Assembly (NCBI GenBank): GCA_012934845.2
Contig: WNNJ02002564.1
Location: 19,572 to 83,571 of the forward strand
Reading direction: 5' to 3'
From: Pomphorhynchus laevis
Lineage: Eukaryota > Acanthocephala > Palaeacanthocephala > Echinorhynchida > Pomphorhynchidae
DNA: 64,000 bases
The translations under genes and the position numbers were made by a program. This document shows, piece after piece, positions 1 through 10,428 of this stretch. Numbering within the stretch: the first letter of the stretch is position 1; each line of letters begins with the position of its first letter. The notes under the pieces were generated by a model. It made no database searches, was not told the DNA's origin, and worked only from the letters and a program-made list of their open reading frames with translations.

Positions 1-1750
1 TATCGATATTCATAAACGAATACGATGCTGACTCCCTATTTTCTTTCTTGGGTATCTCTACAAACAACCTATGGAAAACAATAAATATTTTGACCAAATG
101 GCTAACTAACATAGCACAAGATTGATGACAAGATCGATGACAATAACAAGATTGATGAAATCACGATGTAACCGTTTAACTCTTAAGATAAGTCTCTTCC
201 GTAGTGTTCAAATTATAACAATGATTCCAGTAAAATAATCCACGATTCCGACCAAAATTACTTTTTTCCCATTACAAGTTAATACCTTGTAAATACCTAT
301 AATTAATGTAGTTAATATAATATAATTAATTATAGTTATTAATATAATTAATGTATAATTAATTTAATGCCTATAATTTCTTGTTAAATTAATGGTATAT
401 ACTTTACTCGACGCTTTTCTTAAGTGTATAATTCGATATTTCTCTGTTCAACCGTTATTGTAACCATTGTTAAAATTATTGATTTACTTTTAATAATATC
501 TAAAGTATATATTTTGTAATCCATGAATTTTGACATGAATTTTCTTGCCCGAAAGAAAAAAAACATTTCTTTAAAAGAGATCGGTATAATCCCCTCTCAT
601 TGAAAGAAACAAAAACTTGACTTTATGAATTGTAAACTATTTCCTTCTTTTAATTTATATTTTTATATAATATTATTTATTGAATTAATAATAACTTAAA
701 ATAGAATAAATTATAAAATCAGAACATAAATATGATAAATTTATAATATTTATTAATAATAAAAAATAATTAAATATGATAATATTAATATAAAAATAAT
801 ATAATTTATATTACAATTATAATTGCTAGCCAATAATAAGCGAGTAGAAAATACAATAAGTGAATATTATCAACATTAAAAATAATTATAGATATTTAAA
901 TTTATCAAATGATAGATAAATAAATATTGAAATAATAATTATATATGAATAATGAAATATCAATTATTTTGCGATAATTGGGTATAGTTTAATTAATATG
1001 ATTATAATTAATATTAATATTGCAAAATAATATTCTAATTAAATATATACTATAATATTATCTTAAAATAATATTTTAATAATCGCTGAAATTATCATTA
1101 CTAGCTCATGCAATGGGACTATATGAAACTTAGTTAACTGTTTTTATTTTAAAAACAATTATTGTTTACAGAAAATAAATATTATGATTATCATAATATC
1201 CTTAAATATTTTCAAAAATTATGATTATTTTATTATTCTAATAATTAATTTTTAAATTATTAATAGATAACGTACTAATATTCAATATATTAATTAGTAT
1301 AATGATATAAATAATATGAATTTTAAATATATAAATTTAATAGTAGAATAAATATATTAATTTATATTTAAATATATAAAATAAATTATATATACTATTA
1401 TAGGTTATATACAATATGTAAAAATATATAAATCTTAAATATATAAATTTATCAGTATAATAAATATATTAATTCATATTTAAATATATAAAATAAATTA
1501 TATATACTATTGTAGGTTATATACAATATGTAAAAATATATTAATATATTTTATATATAAAATATGTTAGTATATAACTATAATATAATAATTATATAAT
1601 ATTATAATGCAAGATTTTCGTTTAATTATCATTAACCTTTAGATTTGAAGAATCTTTGAAAATGGTTGTAGTATTTGTCGTTATCAACCTCTTGCAAACA
1701 GTAAATCTTAAAAAATAATAATTTGAAAATACACACGTTTGCAGAGCTAA
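1..1750. other. AT-rich intergenic DNA, no gene seen
   Basis: Extremely AT-rich sequence with no open frame of interest. The only structure I can support is a two-copy tandem duplication of about 112 bp at roughly 1325-1548; each copy begins with the same 15-bp AT motif and ends with a block containing ggttatatacaatatg. The remainder is simple A/T runs. Confidence 0.6.
1325..1548. repeat. 112-bp direct tandem duplication
   Basis: Two adjacent copies (about 1325-1436 and 1437-1548) differ at only a few positions. Both contain aaatatataaattta near the start and taggttatatacaatatg near the end. It looks like a local duplication of AT-rich DNA rather than a transposon. Confidence 0.7.
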
Positions 1751-1759
1751 ATTGTATAA

Positions 1760-1993
1760 ATGACAATTCAGAAATTGAAAGCTCGTGGTAAGAAATACGG
1801 ACGGTTTATTATGAGTCAACATGGTAATTATGTGATACAATCATTACATCAAATCAGTACTATCTCGGCATTAACCCGAGCAACGGCATGGATTGTACTA
1901 ATGACAGTATTGGACCGGTCCGTCACAATGACAAAGCTTGTGAGTTATAGAATGATAATTCCAATGTCTAAATTCTTTCGTAATTTAAGATAG
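1760..1993 (+). pseudogene. Short Pumilio-like open frame, possible gene relic
   Basis: A 77-codon frame whose first 35 residues contain FIMSQHGNYVIQSL. This resembles the core of a PUF (Pumilio) repeat, where an aromatic or Asn residue followed by a YVIQ or YVVQ motif forms the RNA-binding helix. Only one repeat is visible, whereas functional PUF domains need several. No splice-linked neighbour could be recognised. The second half (after about residue 35) does not look like a PUF repeat. It could be an isolated exon, a gene relic, or chance; I treat the identification as weak. Confidence 0.2.
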
Positions 1994-1999
1994 TTAGTC

Positions 2000-3600
2000 C
2001 CAATGTGACTCTAGAATAAGACGAAACAGTCGAAAGCTGTTCTCTTAATAAAAACTGCATTTTTTGTGCCATAAAAGAATTTTAGCCATTGTGACAGCAA
2101 AATCCCTAAAAATGAATTTGTTAGATACACATACTGTGATCTAATGACAATCTTCTTTCTGAAGAAAAAAGATTGTCACATCAGCAAGATTTTAAAGTCT
2201 TTACACAATATATTTTACGTCAATGGCTAAAATGATCATGAGTTAATGAAATTATTTATTTAAGAAACATAAGTAATTTTTCTGCTTTAACAAATATTTT
2301 TCGGTTAACGTTGGATAGCGGACCCATATAGCAACATCCAGAAGCCAGACAAAAATAGCAAAAATTCATTCGTATACCAGTTAACAATTGAAAAATACTG
2401 TAAAACGTATCCGAAAAGAAACAATGTTCCTAGCATTTATTGTATACAATTGTAATATATTATAAAGTATTTTATAATATAGCATCATGTATATTAGTAA
2501 TTAATCAGTGAAAATATCAACAACAACATTTTGATTTATTATTAGAACGTTTGCCTAAACTTTCTTCAGCTAATTTAGATAAGAGTACATCGTTAAATAC
2601 TCACATTGCAATTTCCAAAAAGGTTTTTAAAAGCATTAAAGTTTAAGAAGAAACAAAAGTCTCATTGAAATATGGATTCACCGTTTACTTCTGTTAGACA
2701 ATCTGTACACATCCTAACTATCCATCTCATCTATTCTTTTTCACTTTTCTGCTACTCGTTTTCGCTGCATATAATAACGTGATTGAACTTGTATCTGCCT
2801 CCATGTAATGCCGCCTGTTTTATCACGTTATTTATTTCTTAGTCAGTTTTAAAGTGTGCGCGACAATTAGATTAACTAATCGGCGAGTTATTTAATTAAG
2901 GATTTATTTTGTCATTTGATTAATATTTAAATAATAATTTAAATTAATCAAATCCGTAAAATTTGAATTTAATGATTTTAATTTATTTTCATTTCATTTT
3001 ACTATTAATTGCGTTACCAATTTTTAAGTGCATATATTACAGTGCATAAAAACTTGACAGTTTTATAACCGTTAAATTCTATCTACATCTTAATCATAAA
3101 TAAAAGCTTTAATTAAAAATATTATAATCATATAATCTAAAAGTATATTAATTACTTAAATTAAAATTCAAGTGTCAATTTAAGTTAAATAAAATTTAAC
3201 TGAATACTCTATAAAAAGATGTAATATACAATACATTAAAATATGCAAAGATTGTATAAACGTTTTGTATATAAACTTTCTGCTTCGATTTATAAAAGCC
3301 TGGGCATACATAATTTCTGTTATTCACTCTCTACTTTTAAATTCTTTCTATTTCTAATATTATATTCTATTCACTCTCTTATATGATGCAAATATTAAAA
3401 TTCAAAATATCTGAAGGATTACATTATATTTATCTCTCTATTATCTCTTTTATTATTATATTAAATCTTTTAGTTTGTTATTATGAGAATCACAAATATA
3501 TATTTTGTTTGATTGCCATTAAAATTCTACACCCAATTTTGTCGTACACGCTATGGGTATCGTGAATTTTTCATTCTCTTAAATGAAAAATACTGATATG
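2000..3600. other. AT-rich intergenic DNA
   Basis: No coding signal or recognisable repeat was seen in these 1.6 kb. A 60-codon frame at 3383-3565 is low-complexity and hydrophobic, as expected by chance in AT-rich DNA. Confidence 0.5.
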
Positions 3601-3960
3601 CTGTCAGAAATAAGAAATACTGTCAGAAATGAGAAATATTGTCAGTCCCAATATCGTATTGATCCCGCTGCTATGTTGGGTCGAGGAATAGAACCGAAAT
3701 CTGGTAACATAGCAGTTCTTTCTGATGAGCTCTAATCCTTATTCCAATACATCTTATATCATGAATTATTCAATTCATTAAAATTGACTTTTAATTTAAA
3801 TTTCAATTTTTTATTTAAACTTGATATAAATATGAATTCTATAAAATCGTATATAATTATTTATTATTTATCTTTATTTTTATTTAGATATCGTATAAAA
3901 TACGTAAACTCAGTTATCTGACATGATGACAAATTATTATTGACATGTGGACTTTGTTTT
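3600..3960 (+). mobile_element. Short copy of the Penelope-like 3' end
   Basis: This segment lacks the reverse transcriptase but matches the 3' end of the Penelope-like copy at 28.5-29.9 kb: a stem-loop (arms ctgctatgtt and aacatagcag, 3668-3677 and 3706-3715), then cagttc, a ctctaatccttattc block, an AT-rich stretch, and the family terminus tacgtaaactcagttatctga near 3900-3923. It is probably a truncated or non-autonomous relative. The 10-bp stem is perfect in this copy. Confidence 0.6.
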
Positions 3961-3974
3961 CCCGGTAATATAAC

Positions 3975-4540
3975 CGCTGTGAGAAATGCTGAAACTATGT
4001 ATTATTGATACGATATTATTATTTTTTAAATTTCCATAAATCAACAAAATATTATTAAAATAAATTTAAACTTTTAATCGTAAAACTTTTATGAATGGAT
4101 AATAAATAATATACTTTGTATTAGAATATGATACTAGAAAATCAAATTTTATAAGAGGAAATACATCATTAGCATAGTAGTTCCTCCTGAACTGCTATAG
4201 GTCATCAACAAAATGATGACCTATATATAAATCAACAAAATATTATTAAAAATAGATTTAAAATTATTAGCGAACAAGTTTTATGAATAAATAATATCCT
4301 TTGTATTAGAATAAGATACTAGATAATCAAATTTTATAAGAGGAAATACGTCTTAGCTTGTATTTGACCCCACTACTATATTGGGTCGAGGAATAGGGGC
4401 TGAATCCTGATTACATAGCAGTTCCTCCTAATGATATATAATCCTTAAATTGATTTTTATTTTAAATTATAATTTTATGTAAATATTAATTTATAAATAA
4501 TAAAAAATACGAAGACTCAGTCATCTGATCTGATAATTAA
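3975..4540 (+). mobile_element. Second short Penelope-like 3'-end copy with a 191-bp tandem unit
   Basis: Two head-to-tail units about 191 bp apart (aaatcaacaaaatattatta at about 4038 and 4229) carry the conserved ttttatgaatggataataaa and tttgtattagaata blocks. The second unit continues into the stem-loop region (about 4372-4421) and ends with tacgaagactcagtcatctga near 4508-4530, the same terminus as the other family members. The first unit breaks off after tagttcctcctga. There is no RT coding. Tandem 3' units are common in Penelope-like elements. Confidence 0.55.
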
Positions 4541-4725
4541 AAAATGCCGATTATAATAAGATTGATTGGATACAGTAATGTGCTAAATACCTTGCAACAA
4601 ATTTATGTTATATATGAACATTAAATAACTATTAATAGTTAAATAACTATTTTTATACAAATTAATAACAAAAATGAGTTCATATTTACCTCGAACGAAC
4701 TGCAAAACTGAAAGCAAACACTTAC

Positions 4726-5052
4726 ATCGGCGTACTGTTGGTTCATTTCCTCAGTAAGAACTTTGAATCGATGTGACCAAAATAGGTATCGTGGATCAAT
4801 ATCATTGTAGAGGTTGAAATTTCGTTCAAGTAATTTTTGAGAAAGAATATTATACGAGCACAAATTAAAAACAAAAGGATTAATATCCCTTCCAAGATAC
4901 TTTAGCTTGTTGAATAAGTATCCTAGTGGAGTATGGTTCCATCGGCGCAGGAAATCATACTCATACGGGACTGAATGTCCTCTGGGAAAAGCTTTTATTA
5001 CAGCGTTCAAATTAATTTTAGCATTAACTTTAGGTACCATATGAGATATCAT
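4726..5052 (-). CDS. ANGEL: ANGEL-type protein, first coding exon (partial gene)
   Basis: The protein read on the minus strand from the ATG at 5052 contains NLCSYNILSQKLLERN followed by LYNDIDPRYLFWSHR and, after about 105 residues, NQQYAD. This matches the start of the endonuclease/exonuclease/phosphatase (EEP) domain of ANGEL1/2, relatives of the CCR4 deadenylase, where a YN(I/V)LSQ.LLE motif precedes the first catalytic acidic residues. Right after the Ala-Asp codons the sequence reads gtaagtg, a consensus splice donor (GT at 4725-4724), so I end the exon at 4726; reading on gives unrelated residues. The catalytic part must lie in later exons at lower coordinates or outside the window; I could not find it in 1-4720. 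It may therefore be a live gene with a long repeat-filled intron, or an orphaned 5' piece. Family identification is good; functionality is unproven. Confidence 0.7.
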
Positions 5053-5310
5053 TAATTTTGCGTGTCGTCCTTGAAAAACATACTCGTGATGTCACATTCA
5101 TCATTCAAAAATATACAAATTTATCAGTACATCTAGGAGAACAAAACATTTTAAAAAACTTGAAACGTAGTCAATATTGGTTCTTCTAATATAAATTTAA
5201 AACAGCAATTTGTTGAATCGTTGAATCTACTAACAATTACTATTAATTGTAATAATGTCGAATGACAATTTTTATAATTTTATTTTTCTCATTAACGAAA
5301 TAAAGACAAA

Positions 5311-7190
5311 GAGATATATAAATAAAGGCAGTAGGTAAGAAATAAACAATGGATAAGAATGATGAATATATAAATAATAGATTAGAAATAATAATTAGAA
5401 GTAAAAAGAGCAGAATAGCGATTATTAGTCAATAATCAGAGATATATAAATAAAGGCAGTAGGTAAGAAATAAACAATGGATAAGAATGATGAATATATA
5501 AATAATAGATTAGAAATAATAATTAGAAGTAAAAAGAGCAAAGTAGCAATTATTAGTCAAAAATCAGAGATATATAAATAAAGGCAGTAGGTAAGAAATA
5601 AACAATGGATAAGAATGATGAATATATAAATAATAGATTAGAAATAATAATTAGAAGTAAAAAGAGCAAAGTAGCAATTATTAGTCAAAAATCAGAGATA
5701 TATAAATAAAGGCAGTAGGTAAGAAATAAACAATGGATAAGAATGATGAATATATAAATAATAGATTAGAAATAATAATTAGATATACAAAGAGCAGAAT
5801 AGCGATTATTAGTCAATAATCAGAGATATATAAATAAAGGCAGTAGGTAAGAAATAAACAATGGATAAGAATGATGAATATATAAATAATAGATTAGAAA
5901 TAATAATTAGAAGTAAAAAGAGCAAAGTAGCAATTATTAGTCAAAAATCAGAGATATATAAATAAAGGCAGTAGGTAAGAAATAAACAATGGATAAGAAT
6001 GATGAATATATAAATAATAGATTAGAAATAATAATTAGAAGTAAAAAGAGCAAAGTAGCAATTATTAGTCAATAATCAGAGATATATAAATAAAGGCAGT
6101 AGGTAAGAAATAAACAATGGATAAGAATGATGAATATATAAATAATAGATTAGAAATAATAATTAGAAGTAAAAAGAGCAAAGTAGCAATTATTAGTCAA
6201 TAATCGGGATATATAAATAAAGGCAGTAGGTAAGAAATAAACAATGGATAAGAATGAGGAATGTATAAAAAAATAAAGAATAGATTATAACGAATAATTA
6301 GATCCAACAAAAAGTAGATTAGCGATTATTAGTGAATAATCAGAGATACATAAATAAAGAGTGTAGGTAAGAAATAAACAATGGATAAGAACGAGGAATA
6401 TTAAAATAAAGGATAGATTATAAAGAATAATTATATACAACAAAGAGTAGATTAGCGATTATTAGTCAATAATCGGGATATATAAATAAAGGCAGTAGGT
6501 AAGAAATAAATAATAGACAAAAAAGGAGTATATAAAAATAAATAATAGATTATATATAATAATTAGGTGCAAAATAAACAGCAAGTGACGATTATTAGTC
6601 AATAATCGGGATATATAAATAAAGGCAGTAGGTAAGAAATAAACAATGAATAAGAAAGATGAATATATAAATGAATAAGAAACATGAATATATAAAAAAT
6701 ATAGAGTAGATTAAAAATAATAATTAGAAGTAAAAAGAGCAAAGTAGCAATTATTAGTCAATAATCAGAGATATATAAATAAAGGCAGTAGGTAAGAAAT
6801 AAACAATAAATAAACAAGGAGTATATAAAAAAGAATAGATTATAAATAATTTTTAGATGCAAAATAAATAGCAGATTAACGATTATTAGTCAATGATCAG
6901 AGATATATAAATAAAGCAGTAGGTAAGAAATAAACAATGGATAAGAATGAGGAATGTATAAAAAAAATAAAGAATAGATTATAAATAATTATTAGATGCA
7001 AAATAAATAGCAAATTAGCGATTATTAGTCCATAATCGGCATATATAAAAACATTAGGTAAGAAAGAGTTGATAATAAAAAGGAGTGTGTAAACAATAAC
7101 GAATAGATTTTAAATAATTATTAGATTGAAAATAAATCGCAGAATAATGAGAGATATATATAATAATGTTATATATTATATAACAATAAT
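5311..7190. repeat. 128-bp satellite array
   Basis: Units starting with gagatatataaataaaggca begin at 5311, 5439, 5567, 5695, 5823, 5951 and 6079, an exact 128-bp period, and are nearly identical. After about 6206 the units (starts near 6206, 6347, 6476, 6607, 6768, 6898, 7040) vary in length and diverge steadily. Each unit contains the module taggtaagaaataaacaatgg, related to the 18-bp repeats that follow. Homogeneous on the left and decayed on the right is the classic shape of a satellite edge. There is no coding content. Confidence 0.93.
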
Positions 7191-7199
7191 CAGATATAT

Positions 7200-8790
7200 C
7201 TAAATGAAAACATTAGATAAGAAATAAATAGTAGAATAACCGTGGATAAGGAATAAACCGTAGATAAGGAATAAAGCGTAGATAAGGAATAAAGCGTATA
7301 TAAGGAATACAGCGTAGATAAGGAATAAAGCGTATATAAGGAATACAGCGTAGATAAGGAATAAAGCGTAGATAAGGAATAAGCCGTAGATAAGGAATAA
7401 ACCGTAGATAAGGAATAAACTGTATATAAGGAATAAACCGTTGATAAGGAATAAAGAATAGATAAGAAATAAACAGTTTATTAAAATTAACAATAGATAA
7501 AACAGTAGATAGGAAATAAACAGTTAATAGGATTAAAACGACAGAAACAATAAAAAAGAAAATACCAGTGCGTTATTATCTGAAAAGAGTAAATTTAAGA
7601 TAAGCAGTAGATAAGATATAAAGAGTAGATATAGAATGAAAGAAGATTTATTAACAGTTATTTCTTAATTATTAAAAAATAAACAATAGATTAGAAATAA
7701 TTATTTGATGCAAAATAAATAGTAGATTAACGATTATTAGTCAATAATCAGTCATACATAAATAAACACAATAGATAAGAAATAAACAGTGATTAAGAAA
7801 AACAGTAGATAAGGAATAAACAATAGATAACGAATAAACCGTTGATAAGGAATAAAGAATAGATAAGAAATAAACAGTTTATTAAAATTAACAATAGATA
7901 AAACAGTAGATAGGAAATAACCAGTTAATATGGTTTAAACGACTGGTAAACAATAAAAAAATACAAGTGCTTTATTATTTAAAAAGAGTAAATTTATGAT
8001 AAGCAGTAGATAAGATATAGATATAGAATGAAAGAAGAGTTATTTACAGTTATTTCTTAATTGTTAATAACATTTAAGAAATAAACAATAGATTAATATG
8101 TAAATTGACAGTAAATATGTAATAAACAGTTTAAAAATAAAGATTAAATAAGAAATATAGAATAAAAATATATGAAGAGAGAATAAACAATAAAGATAAA
8201 CAAAAATAAGCAGTGGATAAGAGAAATAGTCGATGTAGAATGCAAATAAGAAAATAAATAATAAAAGTTAAGAAATAGACAGTAAATAAATAGTTAAAAC
8301 TAAACAGTAGATAAGAGAAAATACAGCATAACTGATAAAACACTTAGAAATAAGTGTAGATAAGAAATAAGTAGATACGATAATAAGATAATTAATATTA
8401 ATAATATTATATTATTAATATTAATTTTTTATAGATATTAATATCTACTTATTTCTTAGTAGATAAGAAATATACAATAAATAATAAATAAACAGTAGAT
8501 AAGAACTAAGCAGTATATAATAATAAGGATTTTGTTAACAACTAAGCAGTAGATAAGAACTAAGCACTAGATAAGAAATAAGGAGTAGATAAGGAATAAA
8601 CCGTAGATTAGGAATAAACCGTAGATAAGGAATAAACCATAGATAAGGAATAAACCATGGATAAGGAATAAACCATAGATAAGGAATAAACCATAGATAA
8701 GGAATAAATAATAAATAAGGAATAAATATAAGGAATAAACAGTAAATAATAAATATAGAATAGAAAAGAAATAAGGAATATGAATAAGGA
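7200..8790. repeat. 18-bp minisatellite (tagataaggaataaaccg) and derivatives
   Basis: Tandem tagataaggaataaaccg-type 18-mers are clearest at about 7240-7470 and 8575-8720, with looser variants (tagataagaaataaacag) between. Because 18 is a multiple of three, the minus strand shows long artificial frames of repeated LIY-x-LF residues; these are not genes. Two roughly 100-bp blocks (about 7440-7530 and 7835-7920) are near-duplicates of each other. An inverted repeat (taagaaataagtagata, about 8359-8375, against tatctacttatttctta near 8440-8456) flanks an AT-only core. Confidence 0.85.
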
Positions 8791-9092
8791 ATAAACCATT
8801 AAAATAACGAGTTCAGTTAAAATGAAAAATAAAATGACAGAAATCTTCAGTAGAAAAGAGAAAAAGCGTATTTTGGCGTATATGATGAACAAATTTCACG
8901 CTTTATGTTTCTGATGATATTAGCAGCAGCTAGTGAAATAGAAATAAATGCAAGCTTATTGATCTGCCAAAAATTTAATAAAGTATGATTTCATTCGTAG
9001 AGTAATAAAACCGCAGCATCAATAATTCGCTAGAAAGAAAGTAACGTAATTAATGCAGAAATCATCGACAAAAAATAATAGAAAAATACATT

Positions 9093-9098
9093 TTTATT
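9093..9098 (-). terminator. Polyadenylation signal of the dehydrogenase gene
   Basis: The plus strand reads tttatt, so the minus strand reads AATAAA, 68-73 bp downstream of the stop codon at 9166. Position and sequence fit a eukaryotic cleavage and polyadenylation signal. In AT-rich DNA a chance hexamer is possible. Confidence 0.5.
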
Positions 9099-9165
9099 CA
9101 ATCGAAAAATAAAGATGCAAACATTTGGACTCAGTCAAGCAAATAACGTTTAGAGGCGATGCTTC

Positions 9166-10077
9166 TTATTTAGATGGTTTGATGTTGTTTAGTTGCTCAA
9201 GCGCTAGCATTAAAGCCTGTGTTCCACAGTTTTCTTTACCATTAGCCATCAACGACAGATACAGCTGTTCTGCAATTGCGGTACCAGGTAAGCATAAATT
9301 CATCTTTTTGGCTTCTTCCATTACAATACCTAAATCCTTAACAAAATGTTTTACGTAAAATCCTGGTTGGAAATCACGTTTTAAAATACGAGGTCCGTAT
9401 GAAGTGAGACTAAATGACCCGGCAGCCCCGTCTTTAATTAAATTTATTAGCTGATCTGCATTTAAACCAGATTTAAAGGCGTACAACAAGCTTTCACATA
9501 ACCCCACCATTGTGCTGGCCACGATTATTTGATTGGACAGCTTAGCATGCTGACCACAACCCGGTGATTCACCAAATAGTACGGATTTCTTTGAATAGCA
9601 ATCGAAAAGTGGCTGGATAATTTTACTGAAACATAACGAATCACATCCGCCAGTCATAATAACCAATTGACCTTGTTTTGCTCCAACATCACCTCCTGAA
9701 ACCGGTGCATCAACAGAAGTAATACCCTTTTGTTTGGCATAGTTCCAAATTTCTCGAGCAAGTGAAGGACTAGATGTAGTATGGTCAATTAATATAGATC
9801 CAGGCTTCATATGTTTTAGCAGAGCATTCTCAGAAGTTAGCGCAACATCCTTCACATCACTAGGATAGCCTAACATTAGAAATATAACGTCACAAACTTT
9901 AGCCATCTGCTCAGGGGTTTGAAATGTTGCTCCTATGTTAACTAAATCTGAAGTTTTGCTTTGGGTTCGATTAAACACACTTATAGCATTCTTCTTGGAA
10001 GCAGAACTACACTTTTCAATTAAGTGATGACACATTGACTTGCCCATGATGCCTGTTCCAATCCAACCTATCTTCAT
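9166..10077 (-). CDS. 3-hydroxyisobutyrate dehydrogenase-like NAD(P)-dependent oxidoreductase
   Basis: A 303-residue single-exon protein. Residues 4-12 (GWIGTGIMG) form the Gly-x-Gly-x-x-Gly nucleotide loop of a Rossmann fold; residues 123-129 (DAPVSGG) are the family's substrate-binding signature; Lys179 in GCGQHAKLSNQ with Asn182 is the expected catalytic lysine motif; Lys247 in FVKDLG belongs to the all-helical C-terminal NAD-binding_11 domain. Members oxidise 3-hydroxyacids (3-hydroxyisobutyrate, hydroxybutyrate) or reduce short aldehydo-acids such as glyoxylate. The fold begins at residue 2, so there is no mitochondrial presequence, which argues against the classical valine-pathway enzyme and for a cytosolic paralogue. 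A polyadenylation signal (AATAAA on the minus strand) lies at 9098-9093, about 70 bp after the stop. The exact substrate cannot be told from sequence. Confidence 0.93.
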   Translation of the reverse strand: MKIGWIGTGIMGKSMCHHLIEKCSSASKKNAISVFNRTQSKTSDLVNIGATFQTPEQMAKVCDVIFLMLGYPSDVKDVALTSENALLKHMKPGSILIDHTTSSPSLAREIWNYAKQKGITSVDAPVSGGDVGAKQGQLVIMTGGCDSLCFSKIIQPLFDCYSKKSVLFGESPGCGQHAKLSNQIIVASTMVGLCESLLYAFKSGLNADQLINLIKDGAAGSFSLTSYGPRILKRDFQPGFYVKHFVKDLGIVMEEAKKMNLCLPGTAIAEQLYLSLMANGKENCGTQALMLALEQLNNIKPSK

Positions 10078-10304
10078 TAGTTGATCTTCAATTTATTAAA
10101 TAACTAACAGTAGTAAAACCTCGTTTCACTGACATAAATGATTAATTTGGTAGATTTAAAATAATTTAATTATTAATAGTATGATTAGACATTAATAAAT
10201 GCGTTTTATCCGCTAATTTTCAATGATAAATCAGGTGCTGATTGCTGCACACAACAAAATAAATCCACATCGGTAATTAAGAGATCGGTGAAAGCTAAAC
10301 ATTT

Positions 10305-10428
10305 TGTGATAAGATTATACTTTGAAACTATTTAAATATATGCTATTTATCTATTCGAGATGTAAACTCATTTTGATTTTTGCGTAAATCCTTGCATTTG
10401 ATTCCATTTACATCAATTTACTCAAACA
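10305..10428 (+). repeat. 5' LTR-like repeat of the gypsy fossil
   Basis: Starts with TGTGAT and ends in CA. It shares agattatactttga, actatttaaata and actcattttgatttttg with 14443-14545, and tttacatcaatttact with 15420-15437. At about 125 bp this would be a short LTR; the true length is uncertain because the copies have diverged. Confidence 0.55.

Noticed and set aside
1760-1993. A functional Pumilio gene
   Set aside because: Only one repeat-like motif in 77 codons; listed as a possible relic only.
5311-7190. Regularly spaced repeats that could suggest a CRISPR array
   Set aside because: The whole 128-bp unit is repeated with no unique spacers, in a eukaryotic context without cas genes.
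7200-7493. 97-codon minus-strand frame with repeated LIYGLFLIYALF residues, looking like a membrane protein
   Set aside because: It is the translation of an 18-bp minisatellite; a period divisible by three keeps any frame open.
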